Positions 8,921 through 19,103 of a DNA stretch of 64,000 nt are shown here, piece by piece. Where the stretch lies: NCBI RefSeq assembly GCF_020748185.1, contig NZ_JAHZMO010000013.1:1-64000 (forward strand), given 5' to 3'. The first letter of the stretch is position 1; each line of letters begins with the position of its first letter. Origin of the DNA: Terrisporobacter petrolearius. GTDB lineage: Bacteria > Bacillota > Clostridia > Peptostreptococcales > Peptostreptococcaceae. The position numbers and the translations under genes are program-made. The notes under the pieces were generated by a model. It saw only the letters and a program-made list of their open reading frames with translations. It had not been told where the DNA came from and ran no database searches.

Positions 8921-8992
8921 TTATATTTTTATTTTACTTAGAAATAAAATTTTTAGAAAAAATACATTTCCATGTTTTGAATTTCCATTTTA

Positions 8993-9001
8993 TGGTATAA
9001 A
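8993..9001 (+). promoter_or_regulatory. extended -10 promoter of rubrerythrin
   Basis: TGGTATAAA matches an extended -10 element (TGnTATAAT-like) 68 bp before the rubrerythrin ATG. No convincing -35 and no clear PerR palindrome were seen. Confidence 0.5.
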
Positions 9002-9069
9002 TGTAGTATAAACAAAAACAAATACTGATTATATAGATTGAATTTGCTAAATCAAAGGAGGAAATAATT

Positions 9070-9609
9070 ATGGAATTAAAGGGAAGTAAAACCGAAAAAA
9101 ATTTACTATCTGCTTTTGCAGGAGAAGCCCAAGCAAGGACTAAGTACACTTATTATGCTTCTAAAGCAAAGAAAGAAGGATATAATCAAATAGCTGATAT
9201 CTTCGAAGAAACTGCAAATAATGAAAAAGAACATGCTAAAATCTGGTTCAAACTTTTACATGATGGCATTCCATCAACTCCAGAAAATTTAAAAGATGCT
9301 GCTTCAGGAGAAAACTACGAATGGACTGATATGTATGTGACTTTTGCGAAAGAAGCTAAAGAAGAAGGATTCGATAAGATAGCATATTTATTTGAATCTG
9401 TTGGAAACATTGAAAAAGAACACGAGGAAAGATATCGTAAACTTCTTGAAAGTCTAGAAAATGGAACTATATTTAAAAAAGACAGTGAAGTTTACTGGCA
9501 TTGCCAAAATTGCGGTCACATACATAAAGGCAACGTTGCACCTGAATTATGTCCTGTTTGTAATCATCCACAGTCATACTTCCAAGTTAGGGCAGAAAAC
9601 TATAAATAA
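9070..9609 (+). CDS. rbr: rubrerythrin
   Basis: A cytoplasmic peroxide reductase of anaerobes. The 179-aa protein has an N-terminal ferritin-like four-helix domain with di-iron ligand motifs (E19 in FAGEA, E52 and H55 in NEKEH, E115 and H118 in EKEH) and a C-terminal rubredoxin-like domain with Cys145, Cys148, Cys161 and Cys164 holding one iron. It is the only plus-strand gene in the window. GGAGG lies eight bases before ATG, and a strong terminator follows the gene, so it is probably monocistronic. Confidence 0.97.
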   Translation: MELKGSKTEKNLLSAFAGEAQARTKYTYYASKAKKEGYNQIADIFEETANNEKEHAKIWFKLLHDGIPSTPENLKDAASGENYEWTDMYVTFAKEAKEEGFDKIAYLFESVGNIEKEHEERYRKLLESLENGTIFKKDSEVYWHCQNCGHIHKGNVAPELCPVCNHPQSYFQVRAENYK

Positions 9610-9658
9610 GCGAGTAATTAATCTCAAATAAATAATCCCAAAACCCAATATTAAGTTA

Positions 9659-9692
9659 GGCTAACAACTATTAGTTGTTAGCCATTCTTTTT
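9659..9692 (+). terminator. intrinsic terminator of rubrerythrin
   Basis: A perfect 11-bp stem (9659-9669 with 9673-9683, 3-nt loop) is followed by ATTCTTTTTAT on the plus strand, 50 bp after the stop. Confidence 0.9.
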
Positions 9693-9823
9693 ATACGCTT
9701 AAATTTTACAATTCCCCATTACAGTTTTATATTGTGTATTAATTTAAGATATATTTAAATGAATTTTTACTTTTCAATAAATTTTCTTTATTTTATGAGA
9801 AATTGCTAGTTAAAATTTATAAT

Positions 9824-9861
9824 AAAAAAGATGTATTCCAACAACATTGTTGAAATACATC
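9824..9861 (-). terminator. intrinsic terminator after rpsI
   Basis: A 14-bp stem with one mismatch (9830-9843 with 9848-9861) is followed on the minus strand by six T. It ends the rplM-rpsI transcript and faces the rubrerythrin terminator. Nothing else is visible in the gap 9610-9902. Confidence 0.9.
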
Positions 9862-9902
9862 CTGTATATACAATTTGAAAAATTTCCAATATTGAATAAA
9901 AA

Positions 9903-10295
9903 CTATCTTTTTGAGAACTGAGGCGCTCTTCTTGCAGCTTTTAAACCATATTTCTTTCTTTCTTTCATTCTTGCATCTCTTGTTAAGAATCCTTCTTTCT
10001 TTAAGTCTCCTCTTAACTCAGCATCAGCTTTTAATAAAGCTCTTGATATACCGTGTCTTATAGCTCCAGCTTGTCCAGTGAATCCTCCACCTTCAACCTT
10101 TACTATTACATCGTATTTATTTTCATTATTAGTTAAAACTAATGGTTGTTTAACATCTCTTATTAATGTTTCGTAGTTAAAGTATTCATTAACATCTCTT
10201 CCATTAACTACTATATTTCCTTCACCTGCAACTAATCTAACTCTAGCTACAGAGCTTTTTCTTCTTCCTGTTCCGTAGAATTGAACTTTTTCCAT
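9903..10295 (-). CDS. rpsI: 30S ribosomal protein S9
   Basis: 130 aa, ending in the conserved basic tail [17 protein letters not shown] that reaches the decoding-site t[16 protein letters not shown] at the N-terminus is the family signature. I chose the ATG at 10295, with GGAG five bases upstream; the longer frame adds six unsupported residues. It is cotranscribed behind rplM with a 27-bp gap. Confidence 0.97.
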   Translation of the reverse strand: MEKVQFYGTGRRKSSVARVRLVAGEGNIVVNGRDVNEYFNYETLIRDVKQPLVLTNNENKYDVIVKVEGGGFTGQAGAIRHGISRALLKADAELRGDLKKEGFLTRDARMKERKKYGLKAARRAPQFSKR

Positions 10296-10322
10296 GATAA
10301 CTCCTCCTTTCACCTATTAATT

Positions 10323-10751
10323 CTATACGTTTAATTCAACTGGGTTTTGAGCTGCATGTGTATGTTCAGCACCTGCAAATACTCTTAATCTAGTCATCAT
10401 TCTGCTTCTTAATTTATTTTTTGGTAACATTCCGCTAACAGCATGTGCTACTACTTCTTCTGGTTTCTTTTCCATCATTTCTCTGTAAGTTATTTCTTTT
10501 AATCCACCTACATAACCAGTGTGGTATCTATATAATTTTTGATCTAATTTCTTTCCTGTTAAAACTACTTTTGCTGCGTTTACAACAACAACAAAATCTC
10601 CACCGTCTACGTGTGGTGTAAATGTTGGTTTATGTTTTCCTCTTAATATAGTTGCTATTTCTGTAGCAAGACGACCTAATGTTTTTCCTTCAGCATCAAC
10701 TACGTACCAGTTTCTTTGTACGTCAGCTGGTTTAGCTATATAACTTTTCAT
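10323..10751 (-). CDS. rplM: 50S ribosomal protein L13
   Basis: 142 aa, standard length. It shows [15 protein letters not shown] near the N-terminus and the conserved [23 protein letters not shown] and [10 protein letters not shown] segments. L13 is an early assembly protein that binds 23S rRNA. It leads the rplM-rpsI pair, with its own promoter and a leader hairpin upstream. Confidence 0.98.
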   Translation of the reverse strand: MKSYIAKPADVQRNWYVVDAEGKTLGRLATEIATILRGKHKPTFTPHVDGGDFVVVVNAAKVVLTGKKLDQKLYRYHTGYVGGLKEITYREMMEKKPEEVVAHAVSGMLPKNKLRSRMMTRLRVFAGAEHTHAAQNPVELNV

Positions 10752-10767
10752 GGTTGTCCCTCCTTAA

Positions 10768-10835
10768 TTTTTTAAATTTTTTATCTACCGTATATATAAA
10801 GTCCGGGGCAATGTGGACTTACTAGCACACTCTTA
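10768..10835 (-). promoter_or_regulatory. rplM leader, candidate L13 autoregulatory RNA
   Basis: The transcript from the promoter just upstream carries a hairpin: AAGTCC and GGACTT (6 bp) enclosing a loop with CCCC. L13 leaders that repress their own mRNA are known in Firmicutes. Assignment to that family is inference from position and size, not from a motif match. Confidence 0.45.
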
Positions 10836-10838
10836 TTC

Positions 10839-10867
10839 ATTTTAATACAATGACCCTGGTGTGTCAA
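10839..10867 (-). promoter_or_regulatory. promoter of rplM-rpsI
   Basis: On the minus strand the -35 is TTGACA (10862-10867), the spacer 17 bp and the -10 TAAAAT (10839-10844). It lies immediately behind the truA stop, so rplM-rpsI can be expressed apart from ecf-truA. Confidence 0.85.
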
Positions 10868-10869
10868 GT

Positions 10870-11601
10870 TTAATAATGAACTTTTTTAAGAAATAATCCG
10901 TGTGCAGGCGCGGTATGACCTGCTTCTCCCCTATCTTGCGAAGCAATTATTTCTTCCAGCGGTTTATCTATTCTTCCTCTGCCTACATCCACCAATGTTC
11001 CTACTATGATTCTCACCATATTGTATAAGAATCCATTTCCTTCCACTTCCAGAACAATTAAGTCTCCACTTTCCTCAATTGAAATATTGTGAATAGTTCT
11101 AACTGTATCTTTTACTGATGATCCAGAGCTCATAAATCCTTTAAATTCATGTGTTCCAAGTAGTGATTGAGCTTCTATGCGCATTTTTTCTATATCAAGG
11201 TCATATCTAACATGATATGATATATCCTTGTATAATGGGCTTCTATAAGGCTTATTATATATTAAATATCTATATATTTTCCCTGTTGCACTGTATCTAG
11301 AATGAAAATCATCAGATACTTCTTGGCAGTCAATTATAGATATATCCTTTGGCAACTTTGCATTTAAGGCATCAGGAATTCTAGCTGCGGGTATATTTGA
11401 GTTTGTCTTAAAGTTAGCAACTTGGCCTAAAGCATGAACACCTGCATCTGTTCTTCCAGATCCTATTATATTTACTTTTTCTTTTGTTATTTCATATATG
11501 GCATATTCTATTGTACCCTGTATACCAGAAGAGTTAGGCTGTTTTTGCCAACCACAATATTTTGTGCCATCATATTGTATAGTAAGTTTTAAATTTCTCA
11601 T
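10870..11601 (-). CDS. truA: tRNA pseudouridine(38-40) synthase TruA
   Basis: Modifies uridines 38-40 in the tRNA anticodon arm. It is 243 aa, with the catalytic Asp52 in GSGRTDAGVHA and the conserved FHSRYSATGKIYRY and GNGFLYNMVRIIVGTL blocks. The gene begins 12 bp after ecfT and has the same ecfA1-ecfA2-ecfT-truA order as in Bacillus. RBS GAGGAAG. Confidence 0.98.
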   Translation of the reverse strand: MRNLKLTIQYDGTKYCGWQKQPNSSGIQGTIEYAIYEITKEKVNIIGSGRTDAGVHALGQVANFKTNSNIPAARIPDALNAKLPKDISIIDCQEVSDDFHSRYSATGKIYRYLIYNKPYRSPLYKDISYHVRYDLDIEKMRIEAQSLLGTHEFKGFMSSGSSVKDTVRTIHNISIEESGDLIVLEVEGNGFLYNMVRIIVGTLVDVGRGRIDKPLEEIIASQDRGEAGHTAPAHGLFLKKVHY

Positions 11602-11613
11602 TTACTTCCTCAT

Positions 11614-12411
11614 TTATATGAATTTAGTTACTATTATGATTGCCAAAAATACAACTTGTAAAACGTACGCTATATAATCAGCCTTTGTAATTTTAGCTTC
11701 TTTCATCTTAGTTCTATTATATCCACCTCTATAACACCTAGCCTCCATTGCCATTGCTAATTCATCAGCCCTTCTAAAGGCGCTAACAAATAACGGTACT
11801 AATAATGGTACTAAGTTTTTAGCTCTATTTATTATATTGCTACTTTCAAAATCAGCACCTCTAGACATTTGTGCTTTCATAATTTTATCAGTTTCATCTA
11901 ATAATGTAGGTATAAATCTAAGAGCTATTGTCATCATCATGGCTAGCTCATGAACAGGCATTCCTATTTTCTTTAAAGGGTTTAACATTCTTTCTATACC
12001 ATCTGTAAGTTGTATGGGAGAAGTTGTTAAAGTAAGTAATGATGTTCCAACAACTAAAAAAACTAATCTTATAGACATAAAAATAGCCTGTCTTATTCCC
12101 TCTTTAGTTAGAGTTAAGAAACCAAACTTCCAAATTACCTCACCAGGTAAAAAGAATATATTTATAACAAATGTAAATAGAATTATCCATCTAAGTGGTT
12201 TTATACCTTTTATAATATATTTAAAAGGTATTTGAGACATTTTTATTACTGCAACTAACGCTGCAGTCACTAGTAAATATGGCCAAAATTTATTTACTAC
12301 AAATAAAGATATCATGAATACTATTGTTGCAACAAGCTTTGTTGTTGAATCTAACTTATGAATACAAGAATTTGCAGGATAATATTGACCTATTGTTATA
12401 TCTTTTAACAT
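11614..12411 (-). CDS. ecfT: ECF transporter transmembrane subunit EcfT
   Basis: The shared membrane subunit of group II energy-coupling-factor vitamin transporters. It is 265 aa with several hydrophobic helices (about 25-60, 68-90, 108-130 and the C-terminus) and two coupling motifs with a small-Arg-small core (SRGAD near 185 and EARCYRGG near 222), which contact the ATPases. The substrate-binding S component is not in this window. It overlaps ecfA2 by 7 nt. Confidence 0.96.
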   Translation of the reverse strand: MLKDITIGQYYPANSCIHKLDSTTKLVATIVFMISLFVVNKFWPYLLVTAALVAVIKMSQIPFKYIIKGIKPLRWIILFTFVINIFFLPGEVIWKFGFLTLTKEGIRQAIFMSIRLVFLVVGTSLLTLTTSPIQLTDGIERMLNPLKKIGMPVHELAMMMTIALRFIPTLLDETDKIMKAQMSRGADFESSNIINRAKNLVPLLVPLFVSAFRRADELAMAMEARCYRGGYNRTKMKEAKITKADYIAYVLQVVFLAIIIVTKFI

Positions 12412-13271
12412 TTCTTTCTTCCTTTCATGAAGTTTAGTATTTCTTCTTTTATTTCCTCTATTGTTAAGACATCAGTTTTTATATCAAAACCTTTATCTTT
12501 TAATTTTATAGCCAATTCTAAAACTTGAGGCACATCTAATCCTATTTTTTTAAGTCTTGATGCATGATTATTAAATATTTGTTTAGGCGTTCCCATAAAT
12601 TCAATTTTACCATGATTCATAACTATTATAGTCTTAGCTATCTTAGCCATATCATCCATACTATGAGAAGATAGTATTATAGTCATATCACTTTCTTCAT
12701 GCAACCTTTTTATTAAAGCAAAAATTTCATCTCTTCCTCCTGGATCTAGTCCAGCAGTAGGCTCATCTAGTATTAATAATTCTGGATTCATGGCTATAAC
12801 TCCAGCAATTGCCACTCTACGTTTTTGACCACCGGATAAATCAAAAGGTGATTTATCTTTATATTCATTATAATCAAGTCCTACAGCCCTCATAGACTCT
12901 TTTACCCTGATAGATATTTCTTCTTGGCTTAAATTCAAATTAGAAGGGCCAAAAGCTATATCTTTTTCAACTGTTTCTTCAAAAAGTTGATACTCAGGAT
13001 ATTGAAATACTATACCTACTCTTTTTCTAATTTCAGTTAGATTTTGATTTTCACCAGTTATATTAAAATCCTTTATATAAATTTCTCCTGATGATGGTTT
13101 AATAAGACCATTTAAGTGCTGTATAAGTGTAGACTTTCCTGATCCTGTATGACCAATTAAACCTACAAAATCTCTATCTTTTATTTCAAATGATATATCA
13201 TCTATTGCTTTACTAGCAAAAGGCATACCCTCATCATATATATAAGTTAAGTTTTTTACAATAATTGACAT
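12405..13271 (-). CDS. ecfA2: ECF transporter ATPase EcfA2
   Basis: ABC ATPase, 288 aa. Walker [10 protein letters not shown] (40-48), Q-loop Q90, signature LSGGQ (145-149), Walker B LLILDEP (165-171) and switch His in SSHSMDD are all present. The DEPTAGLDP version of Walker B marks the EcfA2 type. The C-terminal extension (about 230-288) is typical of ECF ATPases. The start overlaps ecfA1 by 16 nt, so the two ATPases should be made in similar amounts. Confidence 0.97.
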   Translation of the reverse strand: MSIIVKNLTYIYDEGMPFASKAIDDISFEIKDRDFVGLIGHTGSGKSTLIQHLNGLIKPSSGEIYIKDFNITGENQNLTEIRKRVGIVFQYPEYQLFEETVEKDIAFGPSNLNLSQEEISIRVKESMRAVGLDYNEYKDKSPFDLSGGQKRRVAIAGVIAMNPELLILDEPTAGLDPGGRDEIFALIKRLHEESDMTIILSSHSMDDMAKIAKTIIVMNHGKIEFMGTPKQIFNNHASRLKKIGLDVPQVLELAIKLKDKGFDIKTDVLTIEEIKEEILNFMKGRKKC

Positions 13272-14092
13272 AATTTCACCACCATCTCATCTACTGTTAA
13301 TACATCATCGCTAATATCTATTCCTTCATCTTTTAAAGAAGTGGCTAGTTCTGTCATATAAGGAACATCTAAACCTATTTTCTTAAGTTTTTCTATGTTT
13401 CTAAACACTTCTTTTGGTGTTCCTTCTAATACTTTTCGACCTTTATCCATAACTATAACTCTATCAGCATCTACAGCCTCTTCCATGTAGTGAGTTATAT
13501 GCAATACTGTAATGTTTTCTTCTTTATTAAGTTTTTTTATTACATTCATAACTTCTTTTCTACCTGATGGATCAAGCATTGCTGTAGCTTCATCAAAAAT
13601 TATGCATTTAGGTCTCATAGCAATTATACCTGCTATAGCAACTCTCTGCTTTTGTCCCCCAGATAATAAATGTGGCTGTCTATCTTTTAATTCCGTAATA
13701 CCTACACTTTCAAGAGCTTCTCTAACCCTCTCTCTAATTATCGGAGGTTCTATACCTAAGTTTTCTGGTCCAAAAGCTACATCTTCTTCTACAATAGTTG
13801 CAACTATTTGGTTATCTGGATTTTGGAATACCATACCTGCAGTCTGTCTTATGTCCCATAGTTTTTCTTCATCTTTTGTATCATTTCCATCTATTAAGAT
13901 ATTGCCTTTTGTTGGCATTAAAATAGCATTTAAGTTTTTAGATAAAGTTGATTTTCCCGAACCATTATGTCCAATGATTGCCACGAACTCACCTTGTTTA
14001 ACATTCAAACTTAAATTATCTATAGCTTTAAAACTAGATTCTTCAGTTATATATTCATATGAAATATTGTTAACGTTTATAATATTATTCAT
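13256..14092 (-). CDS. ecfA1: ECF transporter ATPase EcfA1
   Basis: 278 aa ABC ATPase with Walker [10 protein letters not shown] (41-49), Q-loop Q90, LSGGQ (143-147), Walker B IIFDEAT (164-170) and the switch His in ITHYMEE. The DEATAMLDP form is the EcfA1 hallmark. It is the first gene of ecfA1-ecfA2-ecfT-truA and powers vitamin uptake together with an S component encoded elsewhere. Confidence 0.97.
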   Translation of the reverse strand: MNNIINVNNISYEYITEESSFKAIDNLSLNVKQGEFVAIIGHNGSGKSTLSKNLNAILMPTKGNILIDGNDTKDEEKLWDIRQTAGMVFQNPDNQIVATIVEEDVAFGPENLGIEPPIIRERVREALESVGITELKDRQPHLLSGGQKQRVAIAGIIAMRPKCIIFDEATAMLDPSGRKEVMNVIKKLNKEENITVLHITHYMEEAVDADRVIVMDKGRKVLEGTPKEVFRNIEKLKKIGLDVPYMTELATSLKDEGIDISDDVLTVDEMVVKLCQLL

Positions 14093-14140
14093 TTATTCTA
14101 CTCCTTCTTTAAAGTAGTAATTTAAAATTTGTATCTTAAT

Positions 14141-14149
14141 ATTATATCA
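14141..14149 (-). promoter_or_regulatory. extended -10 promoter of ecfA1-ecfA2-ecfT-truA
   Basis: On the minus strand TGATATAAT is a perfect extended -10 element 49 bp before the ecfA1 start. The -35 region is poor. With the rplQ terminator just upstream, the ecf-truA genes appear to be their own transcription unit. Confidence 0.6.
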
Positions 14150-14212
14150 CAGTTCTAATTAAAAAATAATTCCTTTGATTATATAATCTTTTTTAATTAA
14201 TATTATTTGCAT

Positions 14213-14250
14213 AAAAAAAAGATTAAGCCCATCAAACTTAATCTTTTTTC
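14213..14250 (-). terminator. terminator after rplQ
   Basis: A 7-bp stem (14221-14227 with 14237-14243) is flanked by A-runs and T-runs on both sides, giving a T-tract after the hairpin on the minus strand. It ends the large S10-spc-alpha transcript. Confidence 0.85.
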
Positions 14251-14268
14251 ATATATTTCAACTATTTA

Positions 14269-14610
14269 CTAAACTAATTCAATAAATGCCATTTCAGCTG
14301 CATCGCCTCTTCTTGGCCCTTTTTTTATTATTCTAGTATATCCACCATTTCTCTCAGCATATTTTGGAGCTATATCAGTGAATAAGTTGTTAACTACTGT
14401 TTCATCCATAACATAAGCTAAAACTTGTCTTCTAGCATGAAGATCCCCTCTTTTAGCAAGAGTTATCATCTTTTCAGCCATTCTACGAGTTTCTTTTGCT
14501 CTTGTTACTGTAGTTTCTATTCTACCACATCTTAGTAAATCAGTTACTAAGTTTCTTAACATAAGGTTTCTGTGTGATGTCACACGTCCTAATTTACGGT
14601 AATTAGCCAC
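14269..14610 (-). CDS. rplQ: 50S ribosomal protein L17
   Basis: 113 aa. N-terminal [19 protein letters not shown] and the [18 protein letters not shown] segment are family signatures. L17 sits near the exit tunnel. It is the last gene of the alpha cluster, following rpoA by 21 bp, with GGAGGG upstream. Confidence 0.98.
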   Translation of the reverse strand: MANYRKLGRVTSHRNLMLRNLVTDLLRCGRIETTVTRAKETRRMAEKMITLAKRGDLHARRQVLAYVMDETVVNNLFTDIAPKYAERNGGYTRIIKKGPRRGDAAEMAFIELV

Positions 14611-14631
14611 GCCAATCCCTCCTTTGCTCGC

Positions 14632-15579
14632 TTATTCTTCGCTAGGTTTAAGTCCTAATCCTAATTCTTCAAGTTTTTGAATAACTTCTTCAAGTGATTT
14701 TTTACCAAGGTTTCTAACCTTCATCATATCATCTTCTGATTTATTAGCTAATTCTTCAACTGTATTAATTCCCGCTCTCTTTAAACAGTTGTAAGATCTT
14801 ACTGATAAATCAAGTTCTTCAATAGTCATTTCAAGAACTTTTTCTTTTTGATCTTCTTCTTTTTCTACCATTATTTCAACGTTGCTTACATGCTCAGTTA
14901 AGTCAATGAATAGATTTAAATGCTCAACTAATACTTTAGCTGCAAGAGATATACCCTCTTGAGGATTAATGCTTCCATTAGTCCATACTTCAAGTGTTAA
15001 TTTATCATAATCTGATTTTTGACCAACTCTTGTGTTTTCTACATGGTAGCTAACTTTTTGTACGGGAGTGTATATTGAGTCTACAGGTAAAACACCTATA
15101 GGCATATTTTCAGTTTTGTTTTCCTCGGCTGGAACATATCCTCTACCTTTGTCGATGTTTATTTCCATATTAAATTTAGCATGATCATCTAAAGTAGCGA
15201 TTAATAAGTCTTTATTTAATATTTCTACATCTGGCGGGCAGATTATGTCTGCTCCTGTTACAGTACAAGGTCCTTGAGCCTGAATTTTAAGAGTTCTACT
15301 TCCTTCACCATCTATAGTTGCAGAAAGCTCTTTTAAAGTTAATATTATTTCAGTAACATCTTCTTTAACTCCTGGCACTGTTGAGAATTCATGAAGAACA
15401 CCATCTATTCTTATTGAATTCACTGCTACACCAGGTAAAGAAGATAATAATATTCTTCTTAGGCCATTCCCTATAGTAGTTCCATATCCTCTTTCTAAAG
15501 GTTCAATGACAAATTTTCCATATCTATAATCTTCACCAAGTTCTACAATGTCTACTTTTGGTTTTTCTATTTCTATCAT
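14632..15579 (-). CDS. rpoA: RNA polymerase alpha subunit
   Basis: The assembly scaffold of RNA polymerase. The N-terminal dimerisation domain (about 1-230) includes [20 protein letters not shown]. The C-terminal domain (about 245-315) includes the helix-hairpin-helix region [17 protein letters not shown] that contacts UP elements and activators. I chose ATG 15579 (315 aa), eight bases after GGAGGG; a TTG six bases upstream is too close to that site. Confidence 0.98.
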   Translation of the reverse strand: MIEIEKPKVDIVELGEDYRYGKFVIEPLERGYGTTIGNGLRRILLSSLPGVAVNSIRIDGVLHEFSTVPGVKEDVTEIILTLKELSATIDGEGSRTLKIQAQGPCTVTGADIICPPDVEILNKDLLIATLDDHAKFNMEINIDKGRGYVPAEENKTENMPIGVLPVDSIYTPVQKVSYHVENTRVGQKSDYDKLTLEVWTNGSINPQEGISLAAKVLVEHLNLFIDLTEHVSNVEIMVEKEEDQKEKVLEMTIEELDLSVRSYNCLKRAGINTVEELANKSEDDMMKVRNLGKKSLEEVIQKLEELGLGLKPSEE

Positions 15580-15609
15580 GGACAAAACCCTCCTTCAAAT
15601 TTATTAATC

Positions 15610-15650
15610 CACTGAGGGTAAACACCTCTAAAGAAAAACTTTAGAAGATG
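15610..15650 (-). other. two small hairpins between rpsD and rpoA
   Basis: The 75-bp spacer holds CTAAAG/CTTTAG (about 15631-15647) and GAGG/CCTC (about 15617-15631) hairpins on the minus strand, with no U-tract. S4 controls the alpha operon in some bacteria, so a translational control site for rpoA is possible but unproven. Confidence 0.35.
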
Positions 15651-15654
15651 CTTA

Positions 15655-16278
15655 TTATTTAGAATAAAGCTCTATGATTAAGTGTTCAGCTATTTCAAGA
15701 TCTATATCTTCTCTATTTGGAAGAGCAGTTACAGTTGCAGTCATATTTTCTATGTTTGCATCTATCCATCTTGGAGCTACTTTTGTGTTTGCCTCTACTA
15801 TACCTTTGAATTTAGCAGATGATTTAGAAGTTTCTTTAACTGCTATAACATCTCCAACTTTTACAGTGATTGAAGGTATATCAACTTTTTTACCGTTTAA
15901 AGTAAAGTGTGCATGAGTTAATAATTGTCTAGCTTCTTTTCTAGAGTTAGCTAATCCCATTCTATAAACGACATTATCTAATCTTCTTTCTAATAAGCTT
16001 AATAAATTTTCACCAGTTTTACCTGACATTTTTTCAGCACGTTCGTACATGTTTCTGAATTGAGTCTCTAAAACTCCGTATATTCTCTTAACTTTTTGTT
16101 TTTCTCTTAATTGTAAACCATAGTTAGAAACTTTTTTTCTCCCTTGTCCATGTTGTCCTGGAGCATAGTTTCTTTTAACTATAGCACATTTATCTGTATA
16201 ACATCTATCACCTTTAAGGAATAATTTCATTCCTTCTCTACGGCATTGTCTGCATGATGCACCAGTATATCTTGCCAT
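15655..16278 (-). CDS. rpsD: 30S ribosomal protein S4 (zinc form)
   Basis: 207 aa primary 16S-binding assembly protein. The N-terminus carries a four-cysteine zinc site: C9, C12, C26 and C31. The S4 RNA-binding domain lies around 97-160 ([21 protein letters not shown] region). In many genomes a cysteine-free paralogue exists; only the zinc form is seen here. It lies between rpsK and rpoA. Confidence 0.98.
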   Translation of the reverse strand: MARYTGASCRQCRREGMKLFLKGDRCYTDKCAIVKRNYAPGQHGQGRKKVSNYGLQLREKQKVKRIYGVLETQFRNMYERAEKMSGKTGENLLSLLERRLDNVVYRMGLANSRKEARQLLTHAHFTLNGKKVDIPSITVKVGDVIAVKETSKSSAKFKGIVEANTKVAPRWIDANIENMTATVTALPNREDIDLEIAEHLIIELYSK

Positions 16279-16293
16279 AATTACACCTCCTAA

Positions 16294-16692
16294 TTATACT
16301 CTTCTTCTTTTTGGTGGTCTACATCCGTTGTGTGGGATTGGAGTAACATCTTTTATCATTGTTACTTCTAGTCCAGTAGCTTGTAAAGCTCTTATAGCAG
16401 CTTCTCTTCCTGAACCTGGTCCTTTTACGAATACTTCAACACTTTTTAAACCGTGTTCCATTGCAGCTTTAGCAGCAGTTTCTGCAGCCATTTGAGAAGC
16501 AAATGGAGTTGATTTTCTTGATCCTTTAAATCCTAATTGTCCTGAAGATGCCCATGATATAGCATTCCCATGAACGTCAGTTAAAGTAATTATAGTGTTG
16601 TTAAAAGTTGATTGTATATGTGCATGACCACGATCTATGTTTTTACGTTCTCTTCTTCTTACACGAGTAACTTTCTTTTTTTGTTTAGCCAT
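16294..16692 (-). CDS. rpsK: 30S ribosomal protein S11
   Basis: 132 aa. The [16 protein letters not shown] block, the [11 protein letters not shown] loop and the C-terminal [17 protein letters not shown] tail are classical S11 features. S11 lines the platform near the mRNA exit. It lies 15 bp before rpsD in the alpha cluster. Confidence 0.98.
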   Translation of the reverse strand: MAKQKKKVTRVRRRERKNIDRGHAHIQSTFNNTIITLTDVHGNAISWASSGQLGFKGSRKSTPFASQMAAETAAKAAMEHGLKSVEVFVKGPGSGREAAIRALQATGLEVTMIKDVTPIPHNGCRPPKRRRV

Positions 16693-16720
16693 TGTTCGAT
16701 TTCCCTCCTATCCTAATTTA

Positions 16721-17092
16721 TTATTTTTTCTTCTTACGAGATACAGTTTTTCTAGGACCTTTTCTAGTTCTAGCATTAGTCTTAGTTTTTTGCCCTCTTA
16801 GCGGTAAACCTTTAGCATGTCTTATACCTCTGTAGCATTTTATATCTCTTAATCTTTTTATATTTAAAGCGATTTCTCTTCTTAAGTCACCTTCAACTAA
16901 GAAATCAGTGTCTATTATTCTTCTTAATGTATTAACTTCATCATCTGATAAATCTTTGATTCTTACATCTGGATTTATCTCAGCTTTCGCTAATATTTCA
17001 TTAGCAGTTGCTCTACCTATACCATATATATAAGTTAAGCCTATCTCCGCTCTTTTTTCTCTAGGTAAATCTACCCCAGCGATTCTTGCCAT
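16721..17092 (-). CDS. rpsM: 30S ribosomal protein S13
   Basis: 123 aa starting [14 protein letters not shown], the family N-terminus. The ATG at 17092 is eight bases after GGAGG; a GTG nine bases upstream overlaps that site and was rejected. The C-terminal basic tail ([15 protein letters not shown]) contacts P-site tRNA. The helix-turn-helix stretch [15 protein letters not shown] is intact. An internal promoter lies between rpmJ and rpsM. Confidence 0.97.
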   Translation of the reverse strand: MARIAGVDLPREKRAEIGLTYIYGIGRATANEILAKAEINPDVRIKDLSDDEVNTLRRIIDTDFLVEGDLRREIALNIKRLRDIKCYRGIRHAKGLPLRGQKTKTNARTRKGPRKTVSRKKKK

Positions 17093-17207
17093 TACTTGCA
17101 CCTCCTACGACTTAGTTATTTTACTTTTAATTGTTTTACTTGAATATTTATTAAAAAGTATCCAAGTACTGTATTTCCAACGCATCCAGCCAATGTCACA
17201 TTTAATC

Positions 17208-17216
17208 ATTATAACA
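17208..17216 (-). promoter_or_regulatory. extended -10 promoter before rpsM
   Basis: TGTTATAAT on the minus strand is a perfect extended -10 element 116 bp upstream of the rpsM start, in a 155-bp gap. The -35 is poor. It could give the alpha cluster (rpsM-rpsK-rpsD-rpoA-rplQ) extra transcription. Confidence 0.5.
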
Positions 17217-17247
17217 CATTCAATGACTTTATGCTAGTAATATTTTC

Positions 17248-17373
<126 letters not shown>

Positions 17374-17390
17374 TTAGACTAGTACATAGC

Positions 17391-17609
17391 CTATTTCTTA
17401 CGCCAAGTGATTCTTCCTCTTGTAAGATCATAAGGTGAAAGCTCAACATTAACCTTATCACCTTCAAGAATTCTTATGAAGTTCATTCTTAACTTACCAG
17501 ATAAATGGCACAATACCTCATGTCCATTTTCTAGTCTAACTTTAAACATAGCGTTTGGTAAGTTTTCAATAACTGTACCTTCAAATTCTATAACATCTTT
17601 TTTGGCCAT
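17391..17609 (-). CDS. infA: translation initiation factor IF-1
   Basis: 72 aa, a single S1-like OB fold that occupies the A site during initiation. [35 protein letters not shown] and [13 protein letters not shown] are diagnostic. Order map-infA-rpmJ-rpsM is standard. RBS GGAGGG. Confidence 0.98.
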   Translation of the reverse strand: MAKKDVIEFEGTVIENLPNAMFKVRLENGHEVLCHLSGKLRMNFIRILEGDKVNVELSPYDLTRGRITWRKK

Positions 17610-17687
17610 TATATAATCAGCCCTCCATTTTACATTTAAATACTTAGAAGTAAATGCAATTTTTGTGATAGCATTATACTATCCGTT

Positions 17688-18434
17688 TTATAAACTAGTT
17701 AATATAAGAGGTTCTTCCTCTGTTATTGCTATCGTGTGCTCATAGTGAGCAGAGTTTTTTCCATCTCCCGTTACTATCGTCCAACCATCGGCTAAACAGT
17801 AAACATGGTGACTTCCTTGATTAATCATAGGTTCTATAGCTAATACCATTCCTGGTTTTAATACAGGACCTTTATTTGATTTCCCGAAGTTTGGAATATT
17901 TGGAGATTCATGAAGATCTTTACCAACCCCATGCCCAACTAATGACCTAACTACCGAAAAACCATTTTTTTCTGTGTGTGCTTGTATTGTGTGTGAGATA
18001 TCCGAAAGTCTATATCCAACTTTCGCGAATTTAAGTCCTTCATAAAAGCTTTCTTTCGTAACTTCTATGAGCTTCCTATTTTCTTCAGATATCAGGCCAA
18101 CTCCATGAGTCTTCGCAGAGTCACCATGGTATCCTTTATAATAGGCGCCTATATCTATACTTATAATGTCTCCCTCTTTTACTATTTCATTACCAGGAAT
18201 TCCATGCACAACTTTGTTGTTAATAGAAGCACATATACTTCCTGGAAATCCTCCATAGCCTTTAAAAGACGGTACTGCATTATATTTTTTTATATTTTCT
18301 TCAGCTATTTTATCTAACTCTAAAGTAGATATTCCCGGAATAATAGCATCTCTAATAATTTCATGAGTGTCAGAGACGATTTTCCCCGCTTCTCTCATAA
18401 GTTCAATTTCTGATTTAGATTTTATAATAATCAT
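17688..18434 (-). CDS. map: methionine aminopeptidase, type I
   Basis: Removes N-terminal methionine from nascent proteins. 248 aa with the five metal ligands D94, D105, H168, E201 and E232 in their usual contexts ([30 protein letters not shown]). It starts only 3 nt after the adk stop and has no clear Shine-Dalgarno sequence, so it probably depends on translation of adk. Confidence 0.97.
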   Translation of the reverse strand: MIIIKSKSEIELMREAGKIVSDTHEIIRDAIIPGISTLELDKIAEENIKKYNAVPSFKGYGGFPGSICASINNKVVHGIPGNEIVKEGDIISIDIGAYYKGYHGDSAKTHGVGLISEENRKLIEVTKESFYEGLKFAKVGYRLSDISHTIQAHTEKNGFSVVRSLVGHGVGKDLHESPNIPNFGKSNKGPVLKPGMVLAIEPMINQGSHHVYCLADGWTIVTGDGKNSAHYEHTIAITEEEPLILTSL

Positions 18435-18437
18435 TAA

Positions 18438-19088
18438 TTATTTACTACTTTCTAAAGCAGACACTATATCATTAAATACTTTATCTATAGATTGTTGACC
18501 ATTTATATAAGCTATTATACCTGCTTTAGAATAATAATCAGCTAATGGTTTTGTTTCATCTAAGTAAACTTGTATTCTTTTTGATACAGTTTCTTCATTA
18601 TCGTCAGCTCTTTGATAAAGCTCACCTTTACATATATCACAAATTCCTTCTTCTTTTGAAGGATTAAATTCTATATGGTAAGTAGCGCCACAAGATTTGC
18701 AGATTCTTCTACCAACTGCTCTCGCTACTAATTTTTCTTTATCAACTTCTATATTGATAACTGTGTCTAATGCCATTCCTTCTTCTTTCAAGAAAGCATC
18801 TAACTGTTCAGCTTGAGCTACATTTCTTGGGAATCCGTCTAACATGAACCCATTTTTACAATCATCTTGAGATAATCTATCTGTAACTAATCCTACAGTT
18901 AATTCATCAGGAACTAATAACCCTTGGTCCATAAACTCTTTAGCTTTTTTTCCAAGATCTGTTCCTTCTTTTATGTTTTTTCTGAATATATCTCCTGTTG
19001 ATATATGAGGTATTTGGTATTTTTCAACTATTCCTGCAGCTTGAGTACCTTTACCAGCCCCAGGAGGTCCTAATAATATAAGTCTCAT
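18438..19088 (-). CDS. adk: adenylate kinase (zinc LID)
   Basis: Interconverts ATP+AMP and 2 ADP. 216 aa with P-loop GPPGAGKGT (7-15), the AMP-binding GFPRN motif and a LID domain whose C130, C133, C150 and C153 form a structural zinc site, typical of Gram-positive enzymes. It lies between secY and map, the usual spc-cluster order. Confidence 0.98.
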   Translation of the reverse strand: MRLILLGPPGAGKGTQAAGIVEKYQIPHISTGDIFRKNIKEGTDLGKKAKEFMDQGLLVPDELTVGLVTDRLSQDDCKNGFMLDGFPRNVAQAEQLDAFLKEEGMALDTVINIEVDKEKLVARAVGRRICKSCGATYHIEFNPSKEEGICDICKGELYQRADDNEETVSKRIQVYLDETKPLADYYSKAGIIAYINGQQSIDKVFNDIVSALESSK

Positions 19089-19103
19089 ACTATCATCTCC
19101 AAT

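Noticed and set aside
9002-9060. PerR operator upstream of rubrerythrin
   Set aside because: No TTATAATnATTATAA-like palindrome could be found; A/T richness alone is not evidence.
13512-14117. 201-codon plus-strand open frame opposite ecfA1
   Set aside because: It is the antisense of a conserved ABC ATPase gene. It has no ribosome-binding site, and its composition follows from the codon bias of ecfA1.
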